DNA of 20,809 nt from Reticulitermes lucifugus (GCA_026260175.1 JAKCWW010010917.1:1-20809); one strand, 5' to 3'. Numbered from the stretch's first letter, positions 1-8,980 are shown. The notes: a model not told the origin generated them from the sequence alone. Made by a program: numbers and translations.

Positions 1-665
1 TTCAATGAGAATATTATACAAGACCTCCCTCCTAACTGAATCATAGGCTTTCTTGAAGTCCATGAATAGCTGATGCACTGCCTCATTGCATTCTCATTTT
101 TTCTCAAATATTTGACGAATGCAGAATATATGGTTAGTAGTCGACCTGTTACGTCTAAATCCACACTGATGCTCCCCAATAATTTCTTCTGCATATGGAG
201 TTAACCTTGACAGAAGGATGTAGGATAGAATTTCGTATGTGATTGACAAAAGTGATATGCCTCGATAATTACTGCAATCTGTTTTAACACCCTTCCTATA
301 AATAGGTACAATGATTGACTCCTTCTACTGCTCAGGCAATTCCTCTTTATTCCAAATAGAATTAATAAGTTTATGGATCTCAGAGCGAATTGTCCTAACT
401 CCTGGCTTAATTGGTTCTGCTGGAATTTGATCAATACCTGGTGATTTGTGCCTTTTTAACTTTTCAATAGCCATCTCAACCTCAGAGTCACTGGGCTCAG
501 GCACCAGTGGCTCTGCTGTATGTATTTCATTCTGCCTAACATCATTAACCCCATGTACATTCAATAGCTGAAATAAATGATTCCTCCACCTAACCAAAAT
601 ACTGTGGGAGTCTGCAACCACAAAGAGGGCAAAAATATTCTTAATGATCCCGGCCATAAACGCGA
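1..665 (-). pseudogene. Non-LTR retrotransposon (LINE) reverse transcriptase fragment, broken, cut by window edge
   Basis: Read on the minus strand, this is the linker before the reverse transcriptase (RT) domain plus the first RT motifs of a LINE ORF2. From about 657 to 325 one frame is open for 110 codons and contains LLNVHGVNDVRQ, HTAEPLVPEPS and KSPGIDQIPAEPIK, a pattern I know from a common insect LINE family. After ELPEQ the expected Trp codon is TAG. The same frame then continues with KESIIVPIYRKG, NYRGISLLS and GEHQCGFRRNRSTTNHIFCI. A TGA follows FEKK, also where Trp is usual, and then FMDFKKAYDSV appears, RT motif A with its catalytic Asp. The catalytic-loop motif (YADD or FADD) would lie beyond position 1. 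No endonuclease domain is visible upstream, so the copy is 5'-truncated or decayed and cannot encode an active enzyme. The family match is from memory; the motifs and stops are seen directly. Confidence 0.88.
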
Positions 666-860
666 TCCTTTGTTAATTGAAGCTCTTCGCTTCCTTTTCA
701 AGACATCGCAAGATCTTTACAATTCTGTGCATTACTAACATTCATCTCCTATCCTTTGTAGCAAAACCGCATTCCAGTTTCTCTGACTATGAATAACTAA
801 TAGTTAATGAATTTTGGAAGCAGCCGTAGTGCCCCCATGTTCAGGGTAAAGCAGTCCAAA

Positions 861-991
861 TGATTCAGGCCTTCTGTGATGTGACGATGTGTCACTGTGT
901 TAGCGTCTCTCGAGGTTTGAAGCGAACGCAGTCCTTCTGAACACCGGCAAACACTAACGCAGCGACACAGTGTTATCTCCAGACCTGAATC
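861..991. repeat. Near-palindromic foldback element, about 130 bp
   Basis: The outer arms are GATTCAGGCCT at 862-872 and the reverse complement of 981-991, matching at 10 of 11 positions. The inner arms are 888-906 and 951-969, matching at 16 of 19 (TGTGTCACTGTGTTAGCGT against TGTGTCGCTGCGTTAGTGT). Near the centre, GGTTTGAAG around 914 faces CTTCTGAACACC around 934, so the whole segment could fold into one long hairpin. There is no coding content. The shape suits a foldback or MITE-type DNA transposon, or a palindromic SINE relic. I saw no target duplication and do not recognise the family. Confidence 0.6.
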
Positions 992-1060
992 CAAAAATCC
1001 GCTATGTAAATATCAAATCCCACACGGTCCAAGAGTAGTCTGTTCTCTTCTTTTTCGTCT

Positions 1061-1155
1061 TGAACTGCTTGACCTTAAGGATGAAGGGACTACGATGCTT
1101 CGAAACGTCGTTAACTATTGCCGACCGGACCACATGTCGTTAACATCCCAGAAGA
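1061..1155. repeat. Degenerate partial copy of the ACGTTTCG foldback family
   Basis: This segment shares GAACTGCTTGACC, TCGAAACGTCG, TAACTAttGCC and AACATCCCAGAAGA, in order, with the spacer and right arm of the better preserved element at 6192-6405. The left arm cannot be recognised. It reads as an old, half-lost copy of the same foldback family. Confidence 0.5.
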
Positions 1156-1619
1156 CTTGAACCTTCGACCTGATAGGAACTCAGCTGTTCATGATAATCG
1201 TCGTGTCATATATAGTCTGATATTGCAATGCCGTTCTTACAACCAGCTACTATCACTATTATCCTGAGCTAAATAAACGCAGCACACATTCTCAAAGGCT
1301 ACTGCAGTACTTTAAGATATATTTTAATTTTTGCCTACCAACTAACGTCTCTCTTTCCTACATATTATCCCATTAAATTTTGTGTATGCACATCTCATGT
1401 GCCCCATGATTGCAAGGCGCCCCAAAAATCTTATAGACCACGTCGTGATGACGCTAATAGTCTAATATTTGGTGAACAGCACCAAGTATGACGCTGCTAA
1501 TTATGGGATGTTAACAACCGTACATTCATTTCTTTTAGATAAAGAATGGGAAGATAAAAATTATGAATTACATGAAGCCTTTACCGATATCAAGCAGTTG
1601 GTCTGGGATGTAATTCGTT
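1156..1619. other. Unassigned intergenic sequence
   Basis: I see no gene, RNA or clear repeat here. A short plus-strand frame opens at 1469 (MVNSTKYDAANYGMLTTVHS at its start) and runs into the dispersed repeat at 1620. It matches no family I know and has no supporting splice or promoter signals. Confidence 0.4.
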
Positions 1620-2215
1620 TTTATTGGGCGCATTGGCAAAATTGCGAAAAGCGACTATCAGCTTCGTCATATGTGTCTGTCTGTATTTCTGTCCGTCCGC
1701 ATGGAACAAGTCGGCTCTCACTGAATGGATTTTCATGAAATTTGGCATTTCAGTATCTTTCGAAAAGCTGTTGAGAATCTTCAAGTTTCATTATAATCTG
1801 ACAAGAATAACGGGTACTTTGCATGAAGACCTATGTACATTTATGACAATATCTCGCTCTCTTATAATGAGAAATGTTTCAGTCAAACGTTGTACAGAAA
1901 ATCAAAACACATATTTTATGTTACGCAAATTTTTTCCGAAAATCGTGCCGTTTATGAGATAATGTGGAAAATATGGTACAGCCGGACAGGACACAGATAA
2001 CAACATAATATGGCGCATGTGCTTTGCATGTTGGATAACTAACGCTATAGACACACACTCACAACATTTAATACTTTTTGCTTTTCATTGGCAACAATGG
2101 TTACGCAAAGGCGCCTCAATATTAGGTTTATACGTACACTGGCTGTCTTGTATTCCTCTAATTCTTTCTTCTACTCATAAAATTCTGTACTATTCACGAC
2201 GAACACGCAGTGGAT
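1620..2215 (+). repeat. Dispersed insect repeat with pseudo-coding appearance
   Basis: A single dispersed element spans this interval in plus orientation. It begins near the pyrimidine-rich run of TCTGTCTG and GTCCGTCC words at 1674-1700. Its two forward frames read as strings I have often seen as spurious proteins in insect genomes: FKFHYNLTRITGTLHEDLC in the first part (open 1624-1962) and THSQHLILFAFHWQQWLRKG in the second (open 2017-2220). The frame shift and TAATG break near 1960 show that it is not one gene. No transposase, RT or terminal repeats are visible, so the superfamily is unassigned. Recognition is from memory. Confidence 0.6.
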
Positions 2216-2966
2216 ACTAACTCATGTCTAGAACCAAACACTGATTCTCCGCTTTCTGTTCTAATTCTTCCGTGTCATATGTCGTTTCATTTTTGTATAG
2301 AATATCGGGTAGAAATAAAGTTGTTTAAATCATAAATAACAGTAATATTAGAATGTTATAAGTTATGTGGTTTTCACGTGGTTCTGAATCAAACATATTT
2401 CACTTATCAGGGGCACCATTTGGTTTCGCAGCGTGTCAATGCTTTTATGACGTAATTATTGTTGTCAGGATATGCGCAGTTTATTGAACGTTGGAACTTA
2501 TAAAAACATTATTAAATTTATGCACTTTGGTGAAATGATAAAAACAAGGAAGCTGCATCATTCATCTTCATTCATCACAGCTCTCAATCAGCACAGCGAT
2601 GGTGTCCTGGGCATCAGTGTTCCATCAAATCATAACCATTTGCAATAAACGCTTTTCACATATTTGACACAAAAACCAGCGAGAGTATTAGTGGATTTGG
2701 CGCTTGATACGAGTATGTTGACGCACGATAGGATAGTCTTACAGCCAACTGTAATAGTGCATCAAATGAACGTAGATAAAATCACATATAAGCGTTAAAG
2801 TATTGTATATAGCTAAGTGGGAAGCAAATTGCCTGAAATATCCGGTAAAACACTGAACAATAGCACTGTAATAAATTTTATTGATTTCTTCAAAATGTAC
2901 TAACACATGAAAAATATATTACACTACGTCCTATAAATCGATGCACATCAATGATTCACAATAATT
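2216..2966. other. Unassigned AT-rich intergenic sequence
   Basis: No gene or repeat is recognised. There are only short frames interrupted by stops, several AATAAA-like words with no associated coding sequence (for example near 2322), and no clear tandem or inverted repeat. Confidence 0.4.
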
Positions 2967-2974
2967 ATTTAAAG

Positions 2975-3278
2975 CAGCCGTTTTTAACCTGGGGTTCACG
3001 GACCCCATGGACTCCCATGGGGTCCGTGAACTTGGACGGGGAAAAAGAATTACAACTTTATTTTCACTAACTCTAACCAAAATTCAGCTTTTCATTCAAT
3101 AACGCATGTAGGCAACAAAGTAATTTATTGCCTCTAGACTCCAAAAACGTTTTTTAACTTCAAAAAATCTATCCACCTCTGTTTTATGCATTTAAATACA
3201 TTTTTATGAGAAGGGATCCGTAGGTTTCACCAGAACCTCAAAGGGGTCCATGGCACAAAAAAAGGTTAAGAACCCCTC
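2975..3278. mobile_element. hAT-like MITE, 304 bp, with 8-bp target site duplication
   Basis: The left end is CAGCCGTTTTTAACCT. The reverse complement of the right end is GAGGGGTTCTTAACCT, an imperfect terminal inverted repeat (TIR) of the CAGNGGTTCTTAACCT kind known from hAT elements. The flanks are ATTTAAAG (2967-2974) and CTTTAAAG (3279-3286), a 7-of-8 match and the duplication length typical of hAT insertion. Inside the left end is a perfect subterminal hairpin at 2995-3030, and GGGGTCCATGGCAC near the right end repeats its arm. No transposase frame is present, so any movement would have needed an enzyme supplied in trans. The AT-rich middle holds nothing else recognised. The differences between the two ends suggest moderate age. 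Confidence 0.85.
2995..3030. repeat. Perfect subterminal hairpin inside the MITE
   Basis: TTCACGGACCCCATGG at 2995-3010 is followed by the four bases ACTC and then by CCATGGGGTCCGTGAA at 3015-3030. The arms are exact reverse complements over 16 bp. Each arm contains CCATGG. Perfect arms in an otherwise decayed element are notable. Confidence 0.9.
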
Positions 3279-3286
3279 CTTTAAAG

Positions 3287-3680
3287 GGCGATAATTATGT
3301 ACACAATATTTGAAAGCCAGTTCATACCTCAGATAAAACTATATATCAATTAAGACGATTCATCACCTAATCATACTGAACACACAAATACACCTTCTGT
3401 AAGAAATGTTGAGTATCTAAAAGTTAACGTGGTGGTATACATTGTCGTAACTGAAATTTAAGTAGTCAGTTCTGGAACAACAGATCCTCTTAGACATTTC
3501 ACATAGCTCATTAGCAGATCGTCCCCCTTTCCATACATCCACGTCCCTTGCGAGGACCGAAACCACGACCGCAATACTACTATTACAACCAAATCCAGTT
3601 TCTAAGGTTTCGTTGCTTTTACTCAGTGGCTTTATTGTTGTCACAATTCCCGTAGCATATAGGGCAGAGCCAATTTATGC
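3287..3680. other. Unassigned sequence between the MITE and the tandem duplication
   Basis: A 75-codon minus-strand frame (3417-3644) is open here, but it resembles no protein family I know and has no coding context. I treat it as chance. Nothing else is recognised. Confidence 0.35.
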
Positions 3681-3831
3681 CCAAAATATTACGTGAATGA
3701 CACGTCACTGCACCTAAATTTAAGTTCTTTCACAACAAGAACAATCACATGCATACCAAAAATATTACGTGAATGACACGTCACTGCACCTAAATTTAAG
3801 TTCTTTCACAACAAGAACAATCACATGCATA
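3681..3831. repeat. Tandem duplication, 76-bp period, two copies
   Basis: Copy 1 (3681-3755) and copy 2 (3756-3831) are identical by eye except for one extra A in the A-run near the start of copy 2. A short CCAAA follows copy 2, as if a third unit began and broke off. Each copy contains ACGTGAATGACACGT (3691-3705 and 3767-3781), a perfect ACGTG-N5-CACGT inverted repeat, and TTCTT...AAGAA facing each other further on. The near identity means a recent duplication, gene conversion or an assembly artefact. No coding content is visible. Confidence 0.92.
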
Positions 3832-4469
3832 CCAAATCCGCCCTGTCCCACAGGTCATGGCGACACACAAAAAAACAGTCGGAATTCATTTTACGTCATG
3901 TTTCAAATCCCACAAATCGAGTTTTGATGTGAAGAGTACTAAATAAGTCTAAAATGACAAGTTGTTGGAGAGAAAATGAGGTATAAACTTTAGGACACTT
4001 CTGTTTAATATTTATACGTATCATTACAGTCCTTGAAGTGTGTGTGTGACAGTTCGTCTATTCAATGAATCCTTCCATCCCTTGCTGTCGCCATTAGCTA
4101 TGACACGTTATTTGAAATATTTACGAGATATGAAGCGCACGTTATGTCCATTAAATAATCCGAATTTATAATCTGATTGATAGGGAATTTCGTGAAATAA
4201 AATTTATTTATTATTAATTGTTCTCTAACGCCAGGGACTCGATTCCGCACGGAACGAAATACGAAAATATTCCATGCTGCAGAAACCTTACAGCGCCAAA
4301 AGTATAAAGTTATTTAAAAAGTTAGCCGTTACGAATTGGAAGTGGATACCACCATGAGGAAAATAAATGAGAGGAATCTGCACGGGAATAAAGCGATTTA
4401 ATGACACAACCTAAGGCAGAAACTGACAAGTTCATTGTTATTACTTGTGCAAGAAGTCCAGTACATGTG
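3832..4469. other. Unassigned AT-rich intergenic sequence
   Basis: No gene is seen. Around 4233-4252 the minus strand reads CGGAATCGAGTCCCTGGCG, which resembles a pol III B box (GGTTCGANTCC) and could mark a decayed tRNA-derived SINE. I find no convincing A box or SINE body, so this is not called separately. Confidence 0.3.
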
Positions 4470-4532
4470 TATATATATATATATATGTTTTCTGTGTGTG
4501 TGTGTGTGTGTGTGCGCGCGCGCGCGCGCGCG
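4470..4532. repeat. Compound microsatellite (TA)n ... (TG)11(CG)9
   Basis: A run of TA dinucleotides (4470-4486) and a six-base break (GTTTTCT-like) lead into 11 TG units (4493-4514) joined without interruption to 9 CG units (4515-4532). The last 40 bp strictly alternate pyrimidine and purine, the pattern that favours Z-DNA. Apparent reading frames across this block are low-complexity artefacts. Confidence 0.95.
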
Positions 4533-4562
4533 GAAATAAATTATTCTTATCATCATCCAACT

Positions 4563-4592
4563 TTATTATTATTATTATCATTATTATTATTG
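4563..4592. repeat. (ATT)n microsatellite, interrupted once
   Basis: About ten ATT units with a single ATC interruption. It lies 30 bp after the TG/CG tract. Confidence 0.9.
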
Positions 4593-4846
4593 GTGCCACA
4601 GCAATTACATTTATTATAACAATATCATTCATCACCACACACAGAGTCGACTAAATTGCTTGTATCTTATGTAACGAATTTTATAGTTCAAAACCAAGAT
4701 ATGCGCCCATAAGTTGCGAAGAAAAGAGATTACTAAAAACATTAAATTTAGAATCTATCAAGTATACGGTGTCTCTCAGCTTACATTGATGTTTGAAGTG
4801 AGACGTTGTTATAGTCGGCGGCAGCGGCTGCAGCAGAAACAGTAGC

Positions 4847-4880
<34 letters not shown>

Positions 4881-4881
4881 T
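4847..4881. repeat. (AAT)n microsatellite
   Basis: About 11 to 12 uninterrupted AAT units. It is preceded by GCGGCAGCGGCTGCAGCAG at 4818-4836, a short GC-rich CAG/CGG-like patch in an AT-rich setting. Confidence 0.95.
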
Positions 4882-5061
4882 AAATTAACTACATAACTAC
4901 ACATACTTGGAAAGTACGAATGTAAAACTACAAAAAAGTCTATCAGGAGAAATAACATTACAATTATCATGTTGTAACCACAGAATAGCTGCAATATTAT
5001 ACAGCCTAGAGATATGGTTCGTTCGAGGCATATAATTGTAATTACCCTGTAAACGGTGGAA

Positions 5062-5090
5062 AATAATAATAATTATTATTATTATTATTA
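5062..5090. repeat. Palindromic (AAT)n(ATT)n microsatellite
   Basis: AAT units switch to ATT units in the middle, making the run self-complementary and able to form a hairpin or cruciform. Another short AAT run lies at 5963-5989. Confidence 0.9.
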
Positions 5091-5289
5091 CAGTACCGAG
5101 CCAAGAGCCAAGTTGCCAATAACAGAAACAGCTCAACATACAAACACAGACAACAAATGACAAACACAACACAAATACTCTAAAATAAAATATAATACAA
5201 ATAAAAACAAAATTTAAATCAGGTGCTGTCTTAACAGCCTCGTACTATAAACATAGACCAATAACTGTGAAAGTGCATTAAATTAAGAA

Positions 5290-5905
5290 AAATCTATTTT
5301 ATGGAACTAACAGGACGTTTTTGCACACCATGTAGGCAGCTTAAACTCATCTAGCAGAACAACTTCTGCAAGAAAAGACAAACGTGAAGAAGTTCGTAAA
5401 ATTATGATGAAGAACCCGGACACATGTGACAGTGAGAAGGGACGGGAGAAGTTTTTGTCCTGTATAAACAGTAATAAAAACACAGTGTATCGAAATCGTG
5501 CCGTCTGTCACGCAGTGTGTGTAACTTTAAATACTTAAGAAAAGCCTCGTAACTGGGGGGAAAACGGTTCTGACATAGGGCTACGAACTTCCTTTGGATG
5601 CGATTCAGGTTTGTGGAGTCCTTAAACGTTATACAATGCCATACAATTGAATCATACCCGAGTTCAGCTCTAACGAGTGTTAGGTGCAACACCGACAGAG
5701 AATCAAGAAACTTTATGTTATTTTCACCGTACATAAGACTATATAGAGAATCAAAAGTAGAAAGGAGAAGGTTATAACACGAATTAATCCCAAAATCTTT
5801 ACCGGTTAGGAGAAAATAAAATCTACATGTTGGTAAAGTGTACTTTCGAATCAGTTAGTACCCCCAGGTCTTTAATGGTGTCCGTACGGATTATTAAAGA
5901 ATCTC
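5290..5905 (-). pseudogene. Jockey-like LINE ORF2 C-terminal fragment, broken
   Basis: On the minus strand the order is IRTDTIKDLGVLTDSKVHFT (start near 5900), then a TAG and a frame shift, DFIFS, VKILGLIRVITFSF, another shift, and a 110-codon open frame (5734-5402). The open frame contains LTLVRAELGYDSIVW, NLNRIQRKFVALCQNRFPP and LKYLKLHTLRDRRHDFDTL. These are the thumb and C-terminal signatures of jockey-clade reverse transcriptases as I know them from insects. Beyond the stop, AAYMVCKNV near 5330 still matches the family's usual ANxVCKD-like ending. No catalytic motifs are included. Several frameshifts and stops make it inactive. It is a different LINE lineage from those at 1-665 and 9190-10500. 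Confidence 0.82.
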
Positions 5906-6191
5906 ATATTTTATAAACATAGTTTTGTTTTTGCTGAAGTTTCATTCTATGAAGGCAGCAGCAATATAATAACAACAATAATAATAATACGCTGTGACGT
6001 AATTTTCGAAAAGCAGAGTCTTCATATAGCGAGTGTGTCCAACTATCACTGTTGAATTATTCGATATATTCACAGCTAACAAGGACAATGAATACTCCTA
6101 AACTCAGCATCGAAACTCGTTATGTGTCCCCTTCATCTCAGAGTAGACAATCAACATGACCATGATGATATACAGCATACAATATAACACA

Positions 6192-6405
6192 GATCATCGC
6201 TCTTCTGTAATGTTATTCAGCGTAAATTGGTAGTTTGTTATCGACGTTTCGTGACATCGGTTGGACTGCTTGACCCTTGGAAGTGGGACAGATAGGTTGT
6301 CCCGAAACGTCGGTAACTAACTGCCAATTTACTCTGTGTAACATCCCAGAACAGCGAAGATCTCATTCACACCAAGGCGAAACCTGAAATCACGCACACT
6401 ACAAC
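6192..6405. repeat. Foldback element with 65-bp inverted arms (ACGTTTCG family)
   Basis: The left arm is 6192-6256 and the right arm 6298-6362, separated by 41 bp. Compared base by base, the arms match at 54 of 65 positions without a gap. Each arm begins GATCNTCGCTNTTCTG and ends in CGACGTTTCGNGACA at the loop side. The spacer includes GGACTGCTTGACCCTTGG. A tail following the right arm (CACACC, GGCGAAACCTGAAATCACGCA to about 6405) is shared with the copy at 19952-20155, so the mobile unit extends past the palindrome. There is no coding sequence. It may be a foldback DNA transposon or a palindromic SINE. Confidence 0.85.
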
Positions 6406-8723
6406 ATAACTGCAAAAAAATCGGTCATTCTTTAAACAATACGTGTCTTGAGAGAACCTAATTAAATCTCAGATAACTTTTCCATGAAGATATTACTTGA
6501 TGGGTCGTACTGATGAGGTTTTATCTTGGCTCACTGACAGGAATAGCGGCAAATCTCTGCGGCATGTTTGTAAATAAGCGCACTATTCCTCGTCCTTTCT
6601 ACAGTACTTACCCAGAATTACTTAGCCCTTCGCATCCAGTTTTTCCTATTTACCTTTAGTTTTAACAATGAAACTCTGCACTGAATCCACAATGTGCAAA
6701 ATTCTTACAATAAACAGCTTTCTCCGAGTGGTCTTTCTAAGGGAAGGACACGGTATTCCTTGTGAGGTACAAATTTAAACTTTATCTATGACGCAGACAA
6801 TTCCAGTTGTTCAGCGGTCAAATACATTATGTTACAGTTCACGAGAATATAGGGGAAATTAGGTTGAGTCCGATAACAACACTTGGATATTTATCAGTCT
6901 TGTTGGCGACCAATTTGATTCTGCAGAAGAAGTGTTACAACAGTAAGTAGACAATTTGTATTTATACATTTTGACATTTTGATCTTGTGTTAAAAAAGAC
7001 CAATAATAAGTATTACTGCTATGAAGGGTATTTCTGTTTCCCTCCAAAACCAAAAATATCCGGGTAGCTTGCACTACTGTTTTTCTCAATAACTGGAAGC
7101 ATGTCTCGCATGAGATATGAACGGACACGATGTCACGGCATAATCCCATCAATCACCAGAAATTCTCTCCATCCCTCTCTTTACACTCCGAGATAATGCC
7201 AGAACGGGTTTTCAGAATTTTCCCGTTTAGATATTCCTATTTACCTCGTGCGTGTGTACATGGAAGTCCACTGCAGACATTGCAGTACTTAATAAATTGG
7301 ATGGATGAGATACTACACAGTGCGCTAATCTTTAATTTTTAGTTGATGCAGCGTGTTTTGACACCTGTAAGATCCAGTTAATTCACAACACATTACAACC
7401 AGAACACAAGCGTGCTTAAGCTAGAAATTATTTTACAGATAAGCATTCCACAATGATGAAGGCAGACAGTTGGCCACTTTGAGACATTATTTCCTTCCTC
7501 AAGAACTGAAAGTTTAGTTATACTATATAAAAATTATTGCTTAACTACAAATATAATAATATAAACTTTGGTTTTGTCATAAGGCACTTTCAGACTATGC
7601 TGGTACGATGTCAAACAAAAAAAAGGATAAAATTGTTCCTAATATTTCAGTAATAATTCTGCCCCTCTTTTATAACAACGTTCATACTTCAAATTAAAAG
7701 AAACTTAACATCTGTAACACCATAGACTACTTTTTTATTTAACAAATATAAACGAAAAAGGCATTTATCACAAAACCAATGCTATGAACACTTACTGTAC
7801 TTAACACGATGTTTTTCAATACTTAACATAATAGCAACATTTAGCACGACATATTTGCTCCTACCATGCTATGAAGGATAGTCCTTGCTTGCGACCTTCC
7901 ACTAAAAAATGTTAGAATTTTCCTCCATATACAGGGCATAGAGAAAATAAAAGAATGCTAAAACCTCATGTGAAAATCAAGGTGTTGCATATATTTGTAT
8001 GTTGAAATTTAATCTAGTAAGTTATGTCGAAACTTAATGTAGCAACTAGTTCAGGTCAGAGATAAAGAGCAAAGCTCCTTTAAACATGGTGATGAATGTT
8101 TGGTCCCACAAATGCATGGGAATATTTCGAGTAGAAGAGTAAATATTTGTATATCAAGGACTCTGCTCCATGGTGTTAGCTTCTTAAACGTCTGTTTGTT
8201 TACCGGCTACAAGCTGTAATGAGACAACAAGTAAAACCTTCAAAGAGTAGGCCGTGGCCACTTGCTGTAAATTATGGAACATTCATTTTAAAAACTTGAG
8301 GAGAACTGAACAAAATACACGGGATTGGAAACACGTCGTTCAGTTTGTAAGCAAAACAGCTAACGGCCTAGTTACTGAGGGACAGTCATGCAAACCTCAC
8401 AGGAAGATCTCGTCCAGAGAAAAAATGAACGTGCTGAGGATTGGCTATGGGCGCAAAAACAGATTTGTTATGACTTTATAAAGCTACACAAATCAGTACA
8501 TTGTCGGCTATTAGAGCACTCGTAACAGAACGGATTTGACTGCACATATACCATCGAAAGCAGACAGAGTCTAATCACAAAAACCAGACATCTCACGTTT
8601 GGTGTTTTAATACAACATAAGGGAAACGGATACATACTGACAAATACACAAATGCACACCAATCTATAAGTATCTGGCATGAATAGCATAAGTAAGACAC
8701 TTCTACCTGAACTGCTAAATATT
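6406..8723. other. Unassigned intergenic sequence, no recognised gene
   Basis: A long AT-rich stretch. The longest open frames are 97 codons on minus (6859-7152), 70 on plus (7130-7342), 75 on plus (8254-8481) and 73 on minus (8468-8689). None shows a known domain, and their composition is what chance frames would give. I see no tandem or inverted repeats of note, no tRNA and no TE motif. Confidence 0.45.
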
Positions 8724-8787
8724 TAACTAAGTAACCAATCAACCAACCAAACAACAAACCAACCAACTAACTAACTAGCTAGCTAAT
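8724..8787. repeat. Degenerate tetranucleotide repeat (AACC/AACT/AGCT)
   Basis: A run of CCAA-type words drifts into AACT and then TAGC words, a decayed simple repeat. It ends about 60 bp before the dispersed repeat at 8848. Confidence 0.8.
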
Positions 8788-8847
8788 TACATGCAGAGGA
8801 GTCGTTCGTAAAAAGCTAATAGTTCCTCACCCATTCATCAAAATTAC

Positions 8848-8980
8848 TGCGTTTTATGGAACCCGAAGGTTCATTACCATGTTCACAACAGCCCGCCTCC
8901 TGTCCCTATCCTCAGCCAGATCAACCGAGTCTTCGCCCTCCCAACCCACTTCCTTAAAGTTTCATCTCCTGAGTTTTTAG
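8848..8980 (+). repeat. Dispersed repeat, copy A (pseudo-coding FYGTRRFIT type)
   Basis: From 8852 one frame reads [20 protein letters not shown], followed by [15 protein letters not shown] have seen this word pattern in many insect and other animal genomes as part of an unclassified dispersed repeat. It shares the 17-mer GTTCACAACAGCCCGCC (8881-8897) and flanking similarity with 15767-15860. There is no start, no domain and no promoter, so I call it a repeat and not a gene. Confidence 0.6.

Noticed and set aside
201..434. 77-codon minus frame as a gene
   Set aside because: It is another frame of the LINE reverse transcriptase fragment; the RT motifs are read in a different frame.
797..994. 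65-codon minus frame as a small gene
   Set aside because: It lies across the foldback element at 861-991 and has no independent support.
3681..3831. Tandem unit as a CRISPR-like or satellite array
   Set aside because: Only two copies directly adjacent, without spacers and without a longer array.
4230..4255. B-box-like word suggesting a tRNA or SINE
   Set aside because: No A box at suitable spacing and no cloverleaf could be drawn.
4401..4654. Overlapping open frames on both strands through the TG/CG tract
   Set aside because: Their residues come from microsatellite translation (Cys-Val, Ala-Arg, Ile runs), so they are not genes.
4809..5172. Minus-strand frames with poly-Tyr and poly-Ile runs
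   Set aside because: These are translations of AAT/ATT microsatellites with no domain.
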